64,000 nucleotides of DNA from Ailurus styani (GCA_002007465.1 LNAC01000163.1:1722968-1786967), one strand, 5' to 3'; positions 11,991 through 24,026 are shown, counted from the stretch's first letter. Notes: a model not told the origin generated them from the sequence alone. Numbers and translations are program-made.

Positions 11991-12187
11991 TATTTTTTTA
12001 TTTTATTTTTATTTTTTTAAAGACTATTTATTTATTTATTTGACACAGAGAGAGAGAGAGAGAGATTACAAGTAGGCAGAGAGGCAGGCAGAGAGGAGGA
12101 AGCAGGCTCCCCGCTGGAGCCTGACTCGGGGCTTGATCCCAGGACCCCAAGTGGAGGCTTTAACCCACTGAGCCACCCAGGTGCCCC
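11991..12187 (-). mobile_element. CAN-SINE, minus strand, with extended T-rich tail
   Basis: Long tattttatttttatttttttaaag tail at the left, complement of the head (gccacccaggtgcccc) at the right. Perfect 13-bp duplication ttgccttgttttt at 11978-11990 and 12188-12200. A short internal deletion removes part of the body between gctggagcctgactcg and the ccaagtggaggc part. Confidence 0.96.
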
Positions 12188-12200
12188 TTGCCTTGTTTTT

Positions 12201-13380
12201 AAATTACCAACCTTTGTGTTTGGGGGGTGGTGACTTTTTAATGGAGCCGGTAAAGAGCACCCATTTCACCTACCAAGTGTTTTGAATCAATTAGGAGAGC
12301 GGGAAGGTGTAAGGAAAATCAAGATGGGGCCTCATTACTTCTAGAGACTGGCTTAGAGAATGGGGCTTAGACAGATCTCCTAATACTGAACCACAGACCT
12401 AAGTGGACTTACCTCGTCGGTCATAAACAGTGCTAGAAAACCACAGTCCTTCCCCACACAGAAAGAACGGACTAGAACATACGGTTCCTCTGATGTCTGG
12501 CTCCCACAGGGAAGAAAGGAAGAAGAAGCTGAGGCACGCATGCCCAGTTCTCCCAAACTTGCCAGTGATGACAGTCATTCCGCCCCAGGGGAGGGGCAAC
12601 TGAAAGGGTGGAGAAAGGCCAGGGTTTATACCCTCCCTGATCTCTCTCCACAGGAAAGGAAATACCAGGAGTGTGAAATGTGCTTCTGAGCACATAAATC
12701 ACCTCAGTTCATTCTTGTTCTGCAGAATGAATTGAATTTTACAATAATGAAATGCATTATAAGTAACAGAACTCTGCATCCGCATCCTGAATGCTTAACC
12801 AGACCATATTTCATCACCCTTGATGAATACATCCCCGTTTTGTTCTGGAATGGCTTGAAATGAGACACGAGATGTCTGGATTTCCCTTTCCTTTATTAAA
12901 CCTTTTAATGCATTTGATTTCCAGAGATGGTTGGATCGTTTCCAGGGGAGGGAGGGCAGTAGTATGTATGCATCTGTAATGATCTCTGACAGTGTGACAC
13001 GGAGCACTGATTTTTACAACAGTAGCCAAAATTACAGTAATTAGAGAAAATATCCACATCTTTATAAACAGAGTGTTAACTGCTTCAAAAGGAACTTAAT
13101 GAGAACTTACAAGAGGAAGTGTGCTTTTGCCACCGAGTATTAAACATTAATTAAAGTCAGAAGGCAATAGTCAAATTGCCTCTCCACTTCAGTCACTTGG
13201 CAAGGCACGGAAATTGGAGAGGTTTCAGAATCTGCTGACTTTGCTGGCTGTGACCCTCCAATGGGTTCTCTAAATTTATGGCCAGTTTTGATGAATTTTA
13301 CTTCCTGTTAAAGATTTTGTTGAGATCTAATTGCAGAGACTGAGAGATAAAAGCTTTCAAATGCACAGCATTTCAGAGTT
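12201..13380. other. Unique DNA, no gene seen
   Basis: No repeat family recognised. The stretch 12700-13380 is free of recognised repeats and contains AT-rich motifs such as cattaattaaagtcag, compatible with conserved non-coding DNA but unproven. Short minus frames at 12399-13059 carry no domain. Confidence 0.45.
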
Positions 13381-13395
13381 AGGCGTCTTATTTTT

Positions 13396-13633
13396 ATTTT
13401 ATTTTTTAAAATATTTTATTTATATGTATATATATTTAAAGATTTTTTATTTATTTACTTGAGTGAGAGAGAGAGGGAGAATGAGAGAGAGCGAGCATGA
13501 GAGGGGGAAGGTCAGAGGGAGAAGCAGACCCCTGCTGATCAGGGAGCCCCATGCAGGACTCGATCCTGGGACTCCAAGATCATGACCCGAGCTGAAGGCA
13601 GTCGCTCAACCAACTGAGCCACCCAGGTGCCCC
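13396..13633 (-). mobile_element. CAN-SINE, older, minus strand
   Basis: T-rich tail with an inserted tatatgtatatatat segment, gattttttatttatttacttgag, a long (GA)n-rich part and the right end gagccacccaggtgcccc. The duplication aggcgtcttattttt is perfect at 13381-13395 and 13634-13648 (15 bp), although the body is diverged. Confidence 0.95.
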
Positions 13634-13648
13634 AGGCGTCTTATTTTT

Positions 13649-14784
13649 TAAAAAAGTATTTTTAAATACTCTTTTTTATTATAAGGATAAGTAGGAGAAG
13701 CCATGTATGAAATAGTGTATGATCCCAAACTATGAAATAAACGTGCACAGAAAATATTAGAAAGACATACATCAAACTATTAGCAGTGGATTTCTTTGCG
13801 TGATTGAACAATGGATGATTTTTTCTTTTCTGCTTTTATAGGCATTGCTTTTATGAACGGAAAAAAAAAGGAGTTTTAACTTCTACGGGTCTGCTTATTC
13901 TCAGGGAAGAACTAATCAGTGCCCCCCAAATGGATTGTAAGTCACTTATAGTACCTAGATAATAATAAATACAGGTAACATTTAAATCTTAGACTATACT
14001 TTTTTGACTGAATAATTGCAAATACACTTTATTTTCATTTCACTATAAAATTATGCTTAAGAACTAGTGTATCATTGTGGCTTTGATCCAGTATCAAACT
14101 TCTGATCCAATAACAAAGACAAATCTCTGCAAACAGACCTAAACATTTTTCATCCTGAATTAAGAACTGGCTGTTTCTGACAAGGCAGGTCATGGAAATG
14201 GCCAATTTGGTCATCTGAATCTCCTTGGGGGTTGCAGCTTAAAGACTTTATATCGATTCCTAGGTAAGTAATACAGTGATTCGGGGGGGAGGAGGCATTC
14301 TTTATTTGCTTCTTCCAGCTCATGTATTTTCTATTTCTCTCCTGCAAACTTTATTAACTTCCTATTGTTTCTCCCCAGTCAACTAACTCTCTCCAACAAG
14401 GGTTTTGCCTACATTCCCCAGTAGGCTGGGAACTCTTGGCTGAGCACGTGTGTGGTGCATGCTTTCACACAGCATAAAGCAAAGTGGCCTGAAGACACTA
14501 GGTGTTCTCCTTGAGTTTGCTGAATTGATCCGGGTTGAAAGAAAAAGCAGTGACAATACTGAAAATCTAGAAACTTCCACCATTTAAAGAACTTTGGGCT
14601 CTCCTATTTTCATTAGGTCAAATGAAGAATGCACAGGGTTTGTGTATTGTGTTTGTTTGTTTGTTTAACCTCAAAATAAAAATATGTGCAGCCTGAGCTG
14701 CTGGATCACATATTGTTCTGAAACTCTTTTGAGGAAAAATGCTACAGGAAAAGCCACAGCTCAGACTACAGCATAATATATAGA
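13649..14784. other. Unique AT-rich DNA, no gene seen
   Basis: No exon recognised. A (TTTG)n-like run lies near 14650-14665. Confidence 0.5.
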
Positions 14785-15030
14785 TTTACTGACGGTCTCC
14801 CACATGCTCGTGTCTGTGCTGCGTCCTGGGGGGAATGCGCTGAAGAGTAAGGCACGGACCTTACATTTAATGAGCTCGCAGTCCAGCAGGGGAGACAGTC
14901 CTGGACACGAATAATTATAATGCAGAGGGTCAAGTGCAATCACAGATGCACTCACAAGATGCAGTAGTAGCCCAGGGGAGGGTATGTGGTCAGGAAAGGC
15001 TTCACAGAACAGACAAAACCTCCACCATAC
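14785..15030 (-). mobile_element. LINE-2 3' end, minus strand
   Basis: Matches the antisense of the L2 3' end in order: tttactga…cacatgctcgtgtctgtgct (tail), gagctcgcagtccagcaggg ('gagcttacagtctagtgggg' in consensus), gagacagtcctggacac, a 'caagtgcaatcaca' part and ggtcaggaaaggcttcac. Strongly diverged, as expected for L2. Confidence 0.75.
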
Positions 15031-15925
15031 CACAAACCTTTTCAGGGACAAATCATTAGTTTTGAAGTTGGGCCTTTTTATATACTGAAAAAAAAAAGTG
15101 GGTAGGATTCCAATTGTTGACACAAATGTAATATCCACACTTTGATAAAAATTTTAAGATAGACGCAGCGGGTAAAAATCTTGCTATGAACTCATGTATT
15201 TAAAAAAAAGCCTTTTAATTTTTTTTAAAGACAATTTCTAGCTGATTTTGAGCCACCCTGTGGCTCAAGAAGTTTATTTACTGAGCCACAAGAAGTTTAT
15301 TCTGCCATGATGACTGAGACTCCCTTACAGGATCTGAACAGCACATCAAAGAGGCCCCTAGGTGTTGGTCTCTACCAGGTAGTCCTGAAATCCTCGGTAT
15401 TCAGCTCACATACTTCCTCCGGTTCCAGGGGCTCCTACTTTTGAGCCACAGTCAGGGCCCAGGCAGCTTTGCTGAGGCTCAGAGCCCAAGGTCAAGTCCC
15501 AGCCTTCTGTGGTGTTCCATGTGGTTTCACCTTTGAGGTCTTGCCACCTTACAGAAGTTCTGTCACCCAGCGGGACACAGGTCTCATTAATTGAAAGATC
15601 CACCTATTTTGTTCGTCTTCTCTAATCTGGGGGAATACACCTCCTTCTCTCTCCTTCCTGGTCCCTGGGACACCTGCGTTTTCCCCCTGTCCCCAGGTCT
15701 TCTAGGACAATCACGTTAAGGAGTATAAGCTCTCATCAAGGACAAGAAAAGTCAATAAGTAACTTAAATAAGTCATTTAAGTAACTTCTGCTGTTGTTCC
15801 TGACCTATATCCCTGGGATTAAAAAGCACACTGAACCGCTTGCTTGGCGTCGAAATGGAATAGGGGATGTGTGGGAAGGGGAGAATGAACACCCACACAT
15901 AGAACAAATTAATATCTCAGCATGG
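15031..15925. other. Unique DNA with a small SINE-head-like palindrome
   Basis: No gene seen. At 15249-15267 tgagccac/gtggctca form an 8-bp hairpin, and tgagccac recurs at about 15281 beside a repeated aagaagtttatt. The word equals the CAN-SINE head complement, but the match is too short to call a SINE. Confidence 0.45.
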
Positions 15926-16115
15926 ACTCTTTGGTCTTGGAGAAAGAGCACTAGACGAGGGGTCAGGACACAAGGGGGCAGGTCCTCTTTCTCTCACTAA
16001 ACTTACCGAGTGACCCCGGACAAAAGACTTGATCTCTCTGGGCCTCAGTTTCTCCAGCTGCAAAATTAATGGTTTCGATGGGTCGATTTTAAGTGTCCTT
16101 CAAGCACCAATATTT
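15926..16115 (+). mobile_element. MIR SINE, plus strand
   Basis: Ancient tRNA-derived SINE. Key matches to the MIR core: ggagaaagagcactagac, accgagtgaccccggacaa (for 'tgtgtgaccttgggcaag'), tctctgggcctcagtttctc and ctgcaaaattaatg. The 3' end is decayed. Confidence 0.85.
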
Positions 16116-18000
16116 GTATCTGGTTTGGTATAACAGGAGTGGAACTTCTATCATTTTTACGAAAGCATCTTAACGATCACCAAACCACTGGCTCTAATAT
16201 TTAACACTTTGAAGTCTTAGCATTTGGCTCGGCAGCTGCAGGCGGCCATGGGAGAGTCATGCTAAGTGAGGGGATCCGAACCCTCCGAACCCGAGGGCAG
16301 CACCTGAGACGGGGTGTGACAGATGGTTGTGTCCCACCATCCCACTCGCGCTGGCTGTTGTGGGGCCTTCTCTGATTGCTTAGTCCTGGCTATCTGCACC
16401 GTGGACTCCTTCTTTGTGGTCAGCTGCACAGGCACATTTTGCAATCGGGTTGAGAAGTTCTAGAAACTTGGGAGTGTGTGGGTGAGTCCTGGTGTGGCCA
16501 TGGTCTGGCTCCCACCTTGGTTGAGCTGTGCGGGACCAGAATGAATGAATGGGCCCTGCCCAGTTACGTGAGGCATGGCCCTCCTTACCTCTGTCTATGG
16601 TGCTTTCTGTTGTCCAGAGGCTGCAGTGTGAGCAGTGATGACATATCTCTCCACAAATGGCCCGTAAGAAACATTAAAGAGGCCATGTGCTCTAAAGGAA
16701 TTGACTTAATGATTCTTTTCATTTAAGAAGGAATCGCTGGTAAAGTTCATTCCTCAAATGACAGATACCTGAATAGGCACAAATTCAGGCCCAACATGCT
16801 AACAAGTTTTTTATATCCAATAATCTTCTCCACAGTGTCTACACATGCCCACCCAGGGCCATCTAAAGACTCAGTCACAGGGGCCTGAACACCAGTAACT
16901 TTGGGTTCAGTGAGCAGGGAAAAAAACATGCAGTTATCCAAACGAGAGCTTTTAATTATATTCCCCATCATGGACTGAACGGAATGTTCAAAATCCAACA
17001 GTGGATTGTATCTTTCTGGATATGGTCTTGGAATCCGCACTGTTTTTCTAGCAGAACCTTTTACACCATTGTTGGTATATAACCATCAACAACAGCAAAG
17101 GCACTCACCACTTGACTTGTAAAGAAAATTCCTTTTGCAGCACGTTTCCATTTTCTTCAGCTTCTTACACTGTCAATTGTCAGAGGCTAAAGCACAGTGG
17201 CATTCCTCACAGCTGCCCTTCTAGGGAGGCGAGAGGCTTTGTTATTCTGGCTTTGTAAGGTAGGGGCGATGCAGGCCCAGATATTCAGACCCAGCCTTGG
17301 ATTCCAGCACATTAACAGGAAACAGGAGAGGAATTCGGACAGGGGTTTCGTCTTGAACATAACTTACTGAAAAGTTTTAAAAATACAATCTAAAAACTGA
17401 GTATTTGTTGTCTCCAATGATGAAGTACAGGTTGGTTATATATAATGAGATATTATATGTATAGGTTTCACATATAAATTCATGTCATTTTCTTTAAATT
17501 GATGAACTTTAGCTAACTGGGCATTTCATTTTATACTGGAATTGTCATGCCGTCATTTCCCAGAGGACCTTAAGTTAGCCCAAATTACAGCTACTGACCT
17601 CTAAGATCTCTATTGTTTTGGTTTTTTTCACCTCTCTTTATTTTGTCCAACCCTATTTTATTCCATCCCATTCTACTCCATTCTGTGTGTGCTGATGCTG
17701 CGGGGGTTTGCAGGGTCTGGCACGGTGAGGCAACAGAACACTGCCTAGTGTAGTCTGTCAGATAATCCCAGGTGTAACCCAGAGAACAAAGGTGGGATGG
17801 TCCTGCAAATCACGATCTGGCTCTCTGGGGCAGTGACCAGAACCACTGAGGCTGCAGAACACGCACAGATTTCTGCATTCACTGCTTTTCTCACAAAGCT
17901 TCTTGGCACCAAATGGCTAAAATAAATTCAGTGTTGGGAACCCAACCTCCCAGACCTGGGAAACCCCACCATCCAGCTATGTGGTGTCCAGGAGCCCCAC
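16116..18000. other. Unique DNA, no gene seen
   Basis: Includes a 97-codon minus frame at 16747-17040 with no recognisable domain. No repeat family recognised. Confidence 0.5.
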
Positions 18001-18009
18001 TTGTCCACA

Positions 18010-18060
18010 GTGAGAGGTGAGGATGAGGACAAGGACAAGGACAAGCATGAGGACCAGGAG
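18010..18060. repeat. Short hexamer repeat (gaggac/aaggac)
   Basis: Imperfect tandem hexamers, gaggatgaggacaaggacaa and further units. The plus strand would read an acidic/basic DEDKDKD-type peptide in an 82-codon frame, and the minus strand a Cys-Pro-rich one. Neither has gene context; it is a small minisatellite-like patch. Confidence 0.75.
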
Positions 18061-18544
18061 GAACAGCAAAGCATCCTGGCAGTAATGCTGATGATGCGGC
18101 TTCTCCTGGTTCTACCGCGGGGGAGAAGCTGGGTGAAGGCAAGTGTTCACTACATGACCGGTTTAATAACCACCCTTTCCTCTTTTCTGCTGCTGACTTC
18201 ATCAACTTTCCTAAAGGACACAGAGATGTGTGTGAACTGGTGTGTGTGAGTGTATCTGGTGGCAGCTTTGATTATCACTACTCATTACCCTTCCCTGTGC
18301 TCCTTCTAATTGTCTTTGTGGCTTTGCTTAGCAACTTATTCCAGCAATTCTTCTCTCTTTCCTATTGGTGAAATCTTTAAGATTGTTCTTTTATTATCCC
18401 TGCTTTAATAGGTTTCGTTTGCTACCAGCTGAGATTGCTGCAGTCTTAATCATTACGTTTTAAAAGACAGCTGTTAGAAGTTTCCTGAACTGCACAAATA
18501 ACGTCATAACAACTGAACTAAAAATGAAATAGTTTTAATTTTGC

Positions 18545-18815
18545 TCATCATCATCATAACAAATAATAGGTAACATTTAAAAGCACTGTGCTATGTTATC
18601 TATACTTCTTCATTTTTATCTCTCAACACCCTTATGAGATAAGCAGTATAATGTTACTTGTATCTATTTTGTAGAAAAGGAAACTGGGTCTTTGAGGGTG
18701 TTAAGCAACCTGGTCAGGGTCATGTCAACAGGTGCAGGCCAGGACTCTCCCTCAGGCGTAGACTGACACCAGAGCTCGGACTCCAAAGATTGTGTTCCAG
18801 TGGCTCCCTCTTTGG
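18545..18815 (-). mobile_element. MIR SINE, minus strand, nearly full length
   Basis: Reads as the MIR antisense: catcatcatcataac, actgtgctatgttatctata, cacccttatgagataagcag, ttttgtagaaaaggaaactg, gttaagcaacctggtcaggg and ccagagctcggactcc, ending near tgtgttccagtggctccc. About 270 bp, close to the full MIR length. Confidence 0.93.
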
Positions 18816-18879
18816 TCGCTTGCAGTATTTGCCTTTCTGCATGCGTACTTCTTATATTTCTGAAAACATACATTGACAG

Positions 18880-19380
18880 ACTTTATCTGCTCTTTTACTT
18901 AGCAGAACTCTAAAAACATTTTTCTAGCTATTAAACCATATCCACAAAAGGGATTACTTTTCTTGATGGTATATTCTTTCATAAAATTGATAGATCATAG
19001 TTGACGTGAGCATACTTCCAATGTAACACATTTACATAGCTTCAGTTTCTCATCTAGCAATGAATCTCTAGCGAACATCTTCGTGCATGTCGTGTTTTCT
19101 AATTTTGACCTACTTCTTGGGATAAATTTCTAGGAGAGAAGACACCGAGTCAAAGGCGACATGCCGTTTTATCATTCTTCAAAAAATTTTCTGAGTTATG
19201 CCCCCGTGAGTGATTTTTGAGGCCATATTTACCATGATCTCATCAGTATGGAAGTTCATCATTATTTTAAGTTTGCATTAATTCAACAGTTGTTTTCTGT
19301 TAATAGGCATTTCTCTGAAAATTGTTGAAGCAGGACTTTTTTTTTATATGGGGTTCTTTTTATCAATTTCTATAAACTTT
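18880..19380 (-). mobile_element. Old LINE-1 (L1M-type) fragment, minus strand
   Basis: T-rich strand with order typical of the 3' part of old L1: cgaacatcttcgtgcatgtc, ggataaatttctaggagaga, gtcaaaggcgacatg, a degenerate spacer, then taggcatttctctgaaaa and ctataaactttctatatagt. Highly diverged; the limits are approximate. Confidence 0.6.
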
Positions 19381-19387
19381 CTATATA

Positions 19388-19600
19388 GTACAGACAAGGG
19401 CAAACTAAGGCTCATGGGCCAAATGTGATCCACTGCCTGTTTTTATAAAGTTTTATTGAAACACAACCACATTCATTCATTCATTTATGTATTTTCTATA
19501 GCCGCTTTTATGCTACAGTTGAGTAGATTCAAGAGATTGTGTGGCCCACAATTGCAGAGGTCAGTAAAAAAATTAAAATGTAGAGCCCTTTGTTACACAA
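19388..19600. mobile_element. hAT-type DNA transposon remnant (MER1-like)
   Basis: Non-autonomous element of the hAT-Charlie group, recognised from gcaaactaaggctcatgggc, caaatgtgatccactgcctg, tttttataaagttttattga, acacaaccacattcattc and gttgagtagattcaagagat followed by tgtggcccac. The left terminal cag…ggtcggcaaact motif is decayed to cagacaagggcaaact. Family name from memory. Confidence 0.75.
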
Positions 19601-19613
19601 TTATTAAGAATTT

Positions 19614-19699
19614 ATTTCTTTTTTAAAAAAACTTAATTTAAATTCAATGAGCCGACACATAGTGCATCATTAATTTCAAATGTAGAGCTCAATAATTAA
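19614..19699 (-). mobile_element. Tiny LINE-1 3' UTR fragment, minus strand
   Basis: Only 86 bp, a severely 5'-truncated carnivore L1: ttttttaaaaaaacttaatt then aaattcaatgagccgacaca, tagtgcatcattaatttcaa and tgtagagctcaat. A 9-bp duplication taagaattt flanks it at 19605-19613 and 19700-19708. Confidence 0.75.
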
Positions 19700-20082
19700 T
19701 AAGAATTTCAAGATGGCAACACCAAAGCAATAAATCAAGTGAAAGCTACATGCCAATGAAGCTGGCCCTGCCCACAAAGCCTAAAACACCTATTATCTCC
19801 CCCTTCGTATTATCCCTGGTATACATATTAATCCCAAATCTGCCATAATAGGTTTAAATATTTTTCCTTGCCAGTTAATTTTCCTTTTTCTAAAAAAGTG
19901 CCATTTGTATCAAAACGCTGAACTTGGTTTTGTGTATGATAGAATATTTAGTGTTCTTTACCAATCATGACTCTTAAGATCACATACATAGTTAAACCTA
20001 TTTTTCACAAGTTCCTTTGAATGATAGGATTTCTTTTATTTAATTCTACTCATTACATTAATTTAATTTAATTTTATTAATA

Positions 20083-20272
20083 TTTTTTAAAGATTTTATT
20101 TATTTGACAGAGACAGAGACAGAGAGAGAGGGAACACAAGCAGGGAGAGTGGGAGAGGGAGAAGCAGGCTTCCCACTGAGAAGGGAGCCCAATGCGGGGC
20201 TCCATCCCAGGACCCTGGGATCCCGACCTGAGCCGAAGGCAGACGCTTAAGGACTGAGCCACTCAGGCGCCC
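20083..20272 (-). mobile_element. CAN-SINE, minus strand
   Basis: Left ttttttaaagattttatttatttgacagag, right gagccactcaggcgccc. Internal small deletion before actgagcc (gcttaaggactgag). No clear flanking duplication because the left flank is a long AT-rich run. Confidence 0.94.
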
Positions 20273-20486
20273 TGACCATGTAAATTTTAATGTGTAGTAT
20301 GAAACCTGATAATATGTTAATCTAATTTAAAAATTGTCACAATTCCACCTGTAAAGATTTTCTTTATTCATTGACTAGTGATGTCTACCTTATCATAAGT
20401 GAACTTCTTATATATAATTGGACAATGTCTGAGCTTTTGAATCTGTTTCATTAATTTATGATTCCTTTTTTTTTTTTCCTTTAGCT

Positions 20487-20703
20487 CAGTGGTTCTCAGC
20501 CAAGGATGATTTTGTCCCCAGGGGCCATTTGTCAGTGTCCGGAGAGAGTTTTGGTTACGATAGCTCAAGGAGAAGATGCTACTGGCATCTAAGGAGGAGA
20601 TGACAGGGAGGCTGCTAACATTCTTACAAATACAGAACAGCCCTCAGGACAAAGAATTATCTGGTCCAAAAATGTCAGTGGGGTAGAGGTTGAGAAACGA
20701 TAC
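20487..20703 (+). mobile_element. MER5A-type hAT transposon, nearly complete
   Basis: Both terminal inverted repeats are recognisable: cagtggttctcagcc at the left and ggttgagaaacgatac at the right. Internal landmarks of MER5A are in order: gattttgtccccaggggcca, tgctactggcatctaag, ggaggctgctaacattctta, aacagccctcaggacaaaga and attatctggtcc. About 217 bp. Non-coding and long inactive. Confidence 0.93.
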
Positions 20704-20842
20704 TCCAGCTTCGTATTTTATTTACTGGTGCTTTATAACATGTTCAATACACAAAATGTCATTTAAAGCCACCCACCGCCCCCATTCCTGCTTCTTTCCA
20801 AAACATTAATTTGTCTCCCTAAATGTTTGTTTTTACAAATGA

Positions 20843-21027
20843 CTTTTTTTTTTTTTTTGAGAGCGAGAGGATGAGCGGGGGGCAGGGTACAGGTAGGGGC
20901 AGAGGGAAAGGAAGAAGCAGATTCCCTGCTGAGCAGGGAGCCCCAATGTGGGACTCAGTCCCAGGACCCTGGAATCATGACCTGAGCCAAAGACAGACGC
21001 TTAACTGATTGAGCCCCCAGGTGCCCC
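20843..21027 (-). mobile_element. CAN-SINE, older, minus strand
   Basis: Poly-T then gagagcgagaggatgagcgg at the left, gattgagcccccaggtgcccc at the right. The duplication tacaaatga lies at 20834-20842 and 21028-21036, with similarity continuing one mismatch further. Confidence 0.93.
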
Positions 21028-21432
21028 TACAAATGAATTTTAGAATAACTTATGTTAAAAAAAATTCTTTTCAGATTTTGACCAGAACTGAACAAATGCT
21101 ACAACTTAACTCCTCTTCCCAGTCAGCCTTCTGCTCCAACTCCTTCAGCAAACTTCGAGCTCCAGTTTATGGGTCAGTCTCTACCAAGTATAATTCCCAA
21201 ATTTTCTAGTTTGCTTTACTTTGTCATAAACATCTTATAGGTTTATTCCTAAGTATTTTACAAGTTTCTTGCTCTAAAATGGGATCTCTTTATTATTAAA
21301 TGGCTATTTCTGGATAGTGCTTTTTATTTCAAACAACTTTACGAAAACTGATTATTTGGTGACTAGCTGGTTTCTTTAGCTCATTAAGTCATAAAGTAAT
21401 ATAATTTGTAGATATTTTCCAATGTTTATCTT

Positions 21433-21590
21433 TTTAAAATTTTTTTTCACTTATTTTTTAATTCACGTATAATCAACATATGGTGTTTTATCACTCTCAG
21501 GTGTGCATATATAATGACCCAACAACTTCACACATCACTCTACTCATCACAACACCCATACTCCCAATCCCCTCTACCCATTTCACCCAG
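21433..21590 (-). mobile_element. LINE-1 3' UTR fragment, minus strand
   Basis: Carnivore L1 3' end: aattcacgtataatcaacat, atggtgttttatcactctca and cactctactcatcacaacac…tttcaccc. Flanked by the 10-bp duplication tgtttatctt at 21423-21432 and 21591-21600, so it is a severely 5'-truncated insertion. Confidence 0.85.
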
Positions 21591-21603
21591 TGTTTATCTT
21601 GTT

Positions 21604-22828
21604 TAGTTCTTACCACATGGGTTCAGACTTCCAGACTAATTTTAATAAATAACATTGATAGAATTAAAATGTAAAATATTTCTCAATCAAGTAAAACATT
21701 CTTGACTTTGAATATTTATCATTTTAAGTTAAAAGTAACAACTTGCAAGGATCCTCTCCATGAAAAATTTAAGTTCCAGATCTTTGAGGATCTGTTTTTC
21801 ATTTTTACTTCAAAGTATATGTGTGTCTAGGCACAGGCATGTGTACATATATATATATATACACATACATACATATAATAGGTCTCTAAAAAATTAATGT
21901 GACAAGGCTCAGCGCCAAGGTGCTAGTGAGGTTAGGATGTGTTGGCAGTGCAATGATGTGCTTGAGCTCCTTGAAGTACAAGGAGCTATTTGGAAGCCAT
22001 CAGGATAAAAAAGTCCCTCTGCAGCAGGTCAAATAGTAATTTCCTCCAGGATCCCTGCAGAATAACATGATTGATTCTTGAATGGAATTGAACAAAAATA
22101 TTTCTGACCTAATTTTTATTCCTTCAGTGATAGAAATCCCTAAACCCCTCTTTACCAGAATCTGTTTTGTCACCTCATCCATCTCTTTACAGATTTTTCT
22201 GGAGGTCTCACAGGGCCATCAAGAGTGACTGAGCTGCATGTTCCCTTCTCAGATCAAAACTGCAGACAAATACTTTTCTCCAAACTGACCCACAGTTCTG
22301 GTTCTCTCCATGAATATATGGACTCAGAAGTTTGGAGAAAGAGATACAATACTGATGAAATATATTATTTAGTCCAATTATCACACACTTTTTTTCTGTC
22401 AATATTTAACCTCCTATGAATGCCAGTAAAACAGTGGTACATTTGCATTTGAGGAGCTCATGACTACACAACTCCCTTTGCTTTTTCAGTGTTTCCCTTT
22501 TCAAGGATCAGGCATCAGACCTAGAATCTGATTGGAACAAGGAACAATGGAAGGGTTGTGAAAATGAATTGCAACCCAAACAGCGTAAGGTAAAAATGGA
22601 TAAAGAATATTCTACATACAAAATAGTAAGAAGCATTTCCCCAAGTTTTAGGAGGATATAGGTTTTCCCATGGTTGCTCCAGATAATGAACAGGAAACCG
22701 TACTATAATCATGTCTAAACCATGACTTTTAACTTATAAAGTTGACATTGATAAGTTTCAGGAAGGTAGTATCTATTTATAAATTTTATGTCCCTGCACA
22801 TTTACTATTTTAATATTAACCTTAACAT
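21604..22828. other. Unique AT-rich DNA with a small (TA)n/(CATA)n run
   Basis: Dinucleotide and tetranucleotide run tacatatatatatatatata at about 21844-21879. No gene or other repeat recognised. Confidence 0.55.
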
Positions 22829-22844
22829 TTCTACAATGCATATA

Positions 22845-23005
22845 CCACAGCAGAGGTGGGGGGGAATAGGTGAAAGGGCTTAAAAGCACACTTATTGTGA
22901 TGAGTATGAGTAATGTATAGAATTATTGAATCACTATATTGTACACCTGAAACTATATAACACTGTATGTTAATTATACTGGAATTAAAATAACATGAAA
23001 AAACG
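22845..23005 (+). mobile_element. LINE-1 3' end, plus strand, short
   Basis: L1 3' UTR words in order: ataggtgaaagggcttaaaa, tcactatattgtacacctga, aactatataacactgtatgt, taattatactggaattaaaa. Similar flanks ttctacaatgcatata (22829-22844) and ttctacaatgtacatata (23006-23023) look like a target-site duplication with a 2-bp indel. Confidence 0.88.
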
Positions 23006-23023
23006 TTCTACAATGTACATATA

Positions 23024-23727
23024 ATGTTAAACACATGCCTTATTTCAAATTTCATATAGTGCTTATTAAAAGCATTTGTAAGAGTTGTATCTTTCTCTGA
23101 GTGCTTACTCAAAATACCTTATGCATTTTTGGGTATTCCAATAAGCTTCTGATTCATTAACTAACATTATTAATACACTTACGGGTTGGAAGATGTGTAA
23201 ACAGGGCTAAACTATTACAGAAATTCTGACAAACTGTAGAAGAAAATGGTAAGTCAGCATTAAGAAGTGATCAAATAGACCAGGAAAGGAAATACACTCT
23301 GTGACTAAGATGGACAGAGAACACAGAGGATGGAGAATAATAATTAGAGAAAGGAGAAACGCCCTAAGAAATCTAACAGTGTTCCCAGGTATAAATACAT
23401 ACCAAGCTGTTATCAATGAAGAAGAGAGCTATTGGGGAAACACTCATTACAACGGACAAGACCATAATGCCCTTGTACTCAGTCCTTGCATTACACACAT
23501 CTCTCATTCCTCCTGCTACCAAGAAGACAGTTTCCTATATATTTGTATTTTACAATGATCTGTGATAACTAAGAGGAATATACTTTTGACAATATTTGTG
23601 TATACAATCTGAAACCTGTCATTATATACTAATCATAGTATACGGCTCTCTCAAGAGTTTTAATCATTGTGCTCACTCACTATTGGAACTGAGAAGAATG
23701 AGGTTGATAATTACATTAATTCTAAAA
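23024..23727. other. Unique AT-rich DNA, no gene seen
   Basis: No repeat or exon recognised; only short frames without domains. Confidence 0.55.
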
Positions 23728-23741
23728 TAAAATACACAAAC

Positions 23742-23924
23742 TTTTTTTTTTGACACAGAGAGAGAGATCAGATCACAAGTAGGCAGAGAGGCAGGCAGAG
23801 AGAGAGGAGGAAGCAGGCTCCTCGCTGAGCAGGGAGCCCGATGCGGGCCTCGATCCCAGGACCCTGAGATCATGACCTGAGCTGAAAGCAGAGGCTTCAA
23901 CCCACTTGAGCCACCCAGGCGCCC
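23742..23924 (-). mobile_element. CAN-SINE, minus strand
   Basis: ttttttttttgacacagagag at the left, gagccacccaggcgccc at the right. Perfect 14-bp duplication taaaatacacaaac at 23728-23741 and 23925-23938. Confidence 0.97.
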
Positions 23925-24026
23925 TAAAATACACAAACATTTTAATAACTATTATGCTTTCCTAGAATGACTTATATTACTCTGGGTATAGTTGGCACTC
24001 CGAATTACTACCATATAGATTCTAGG

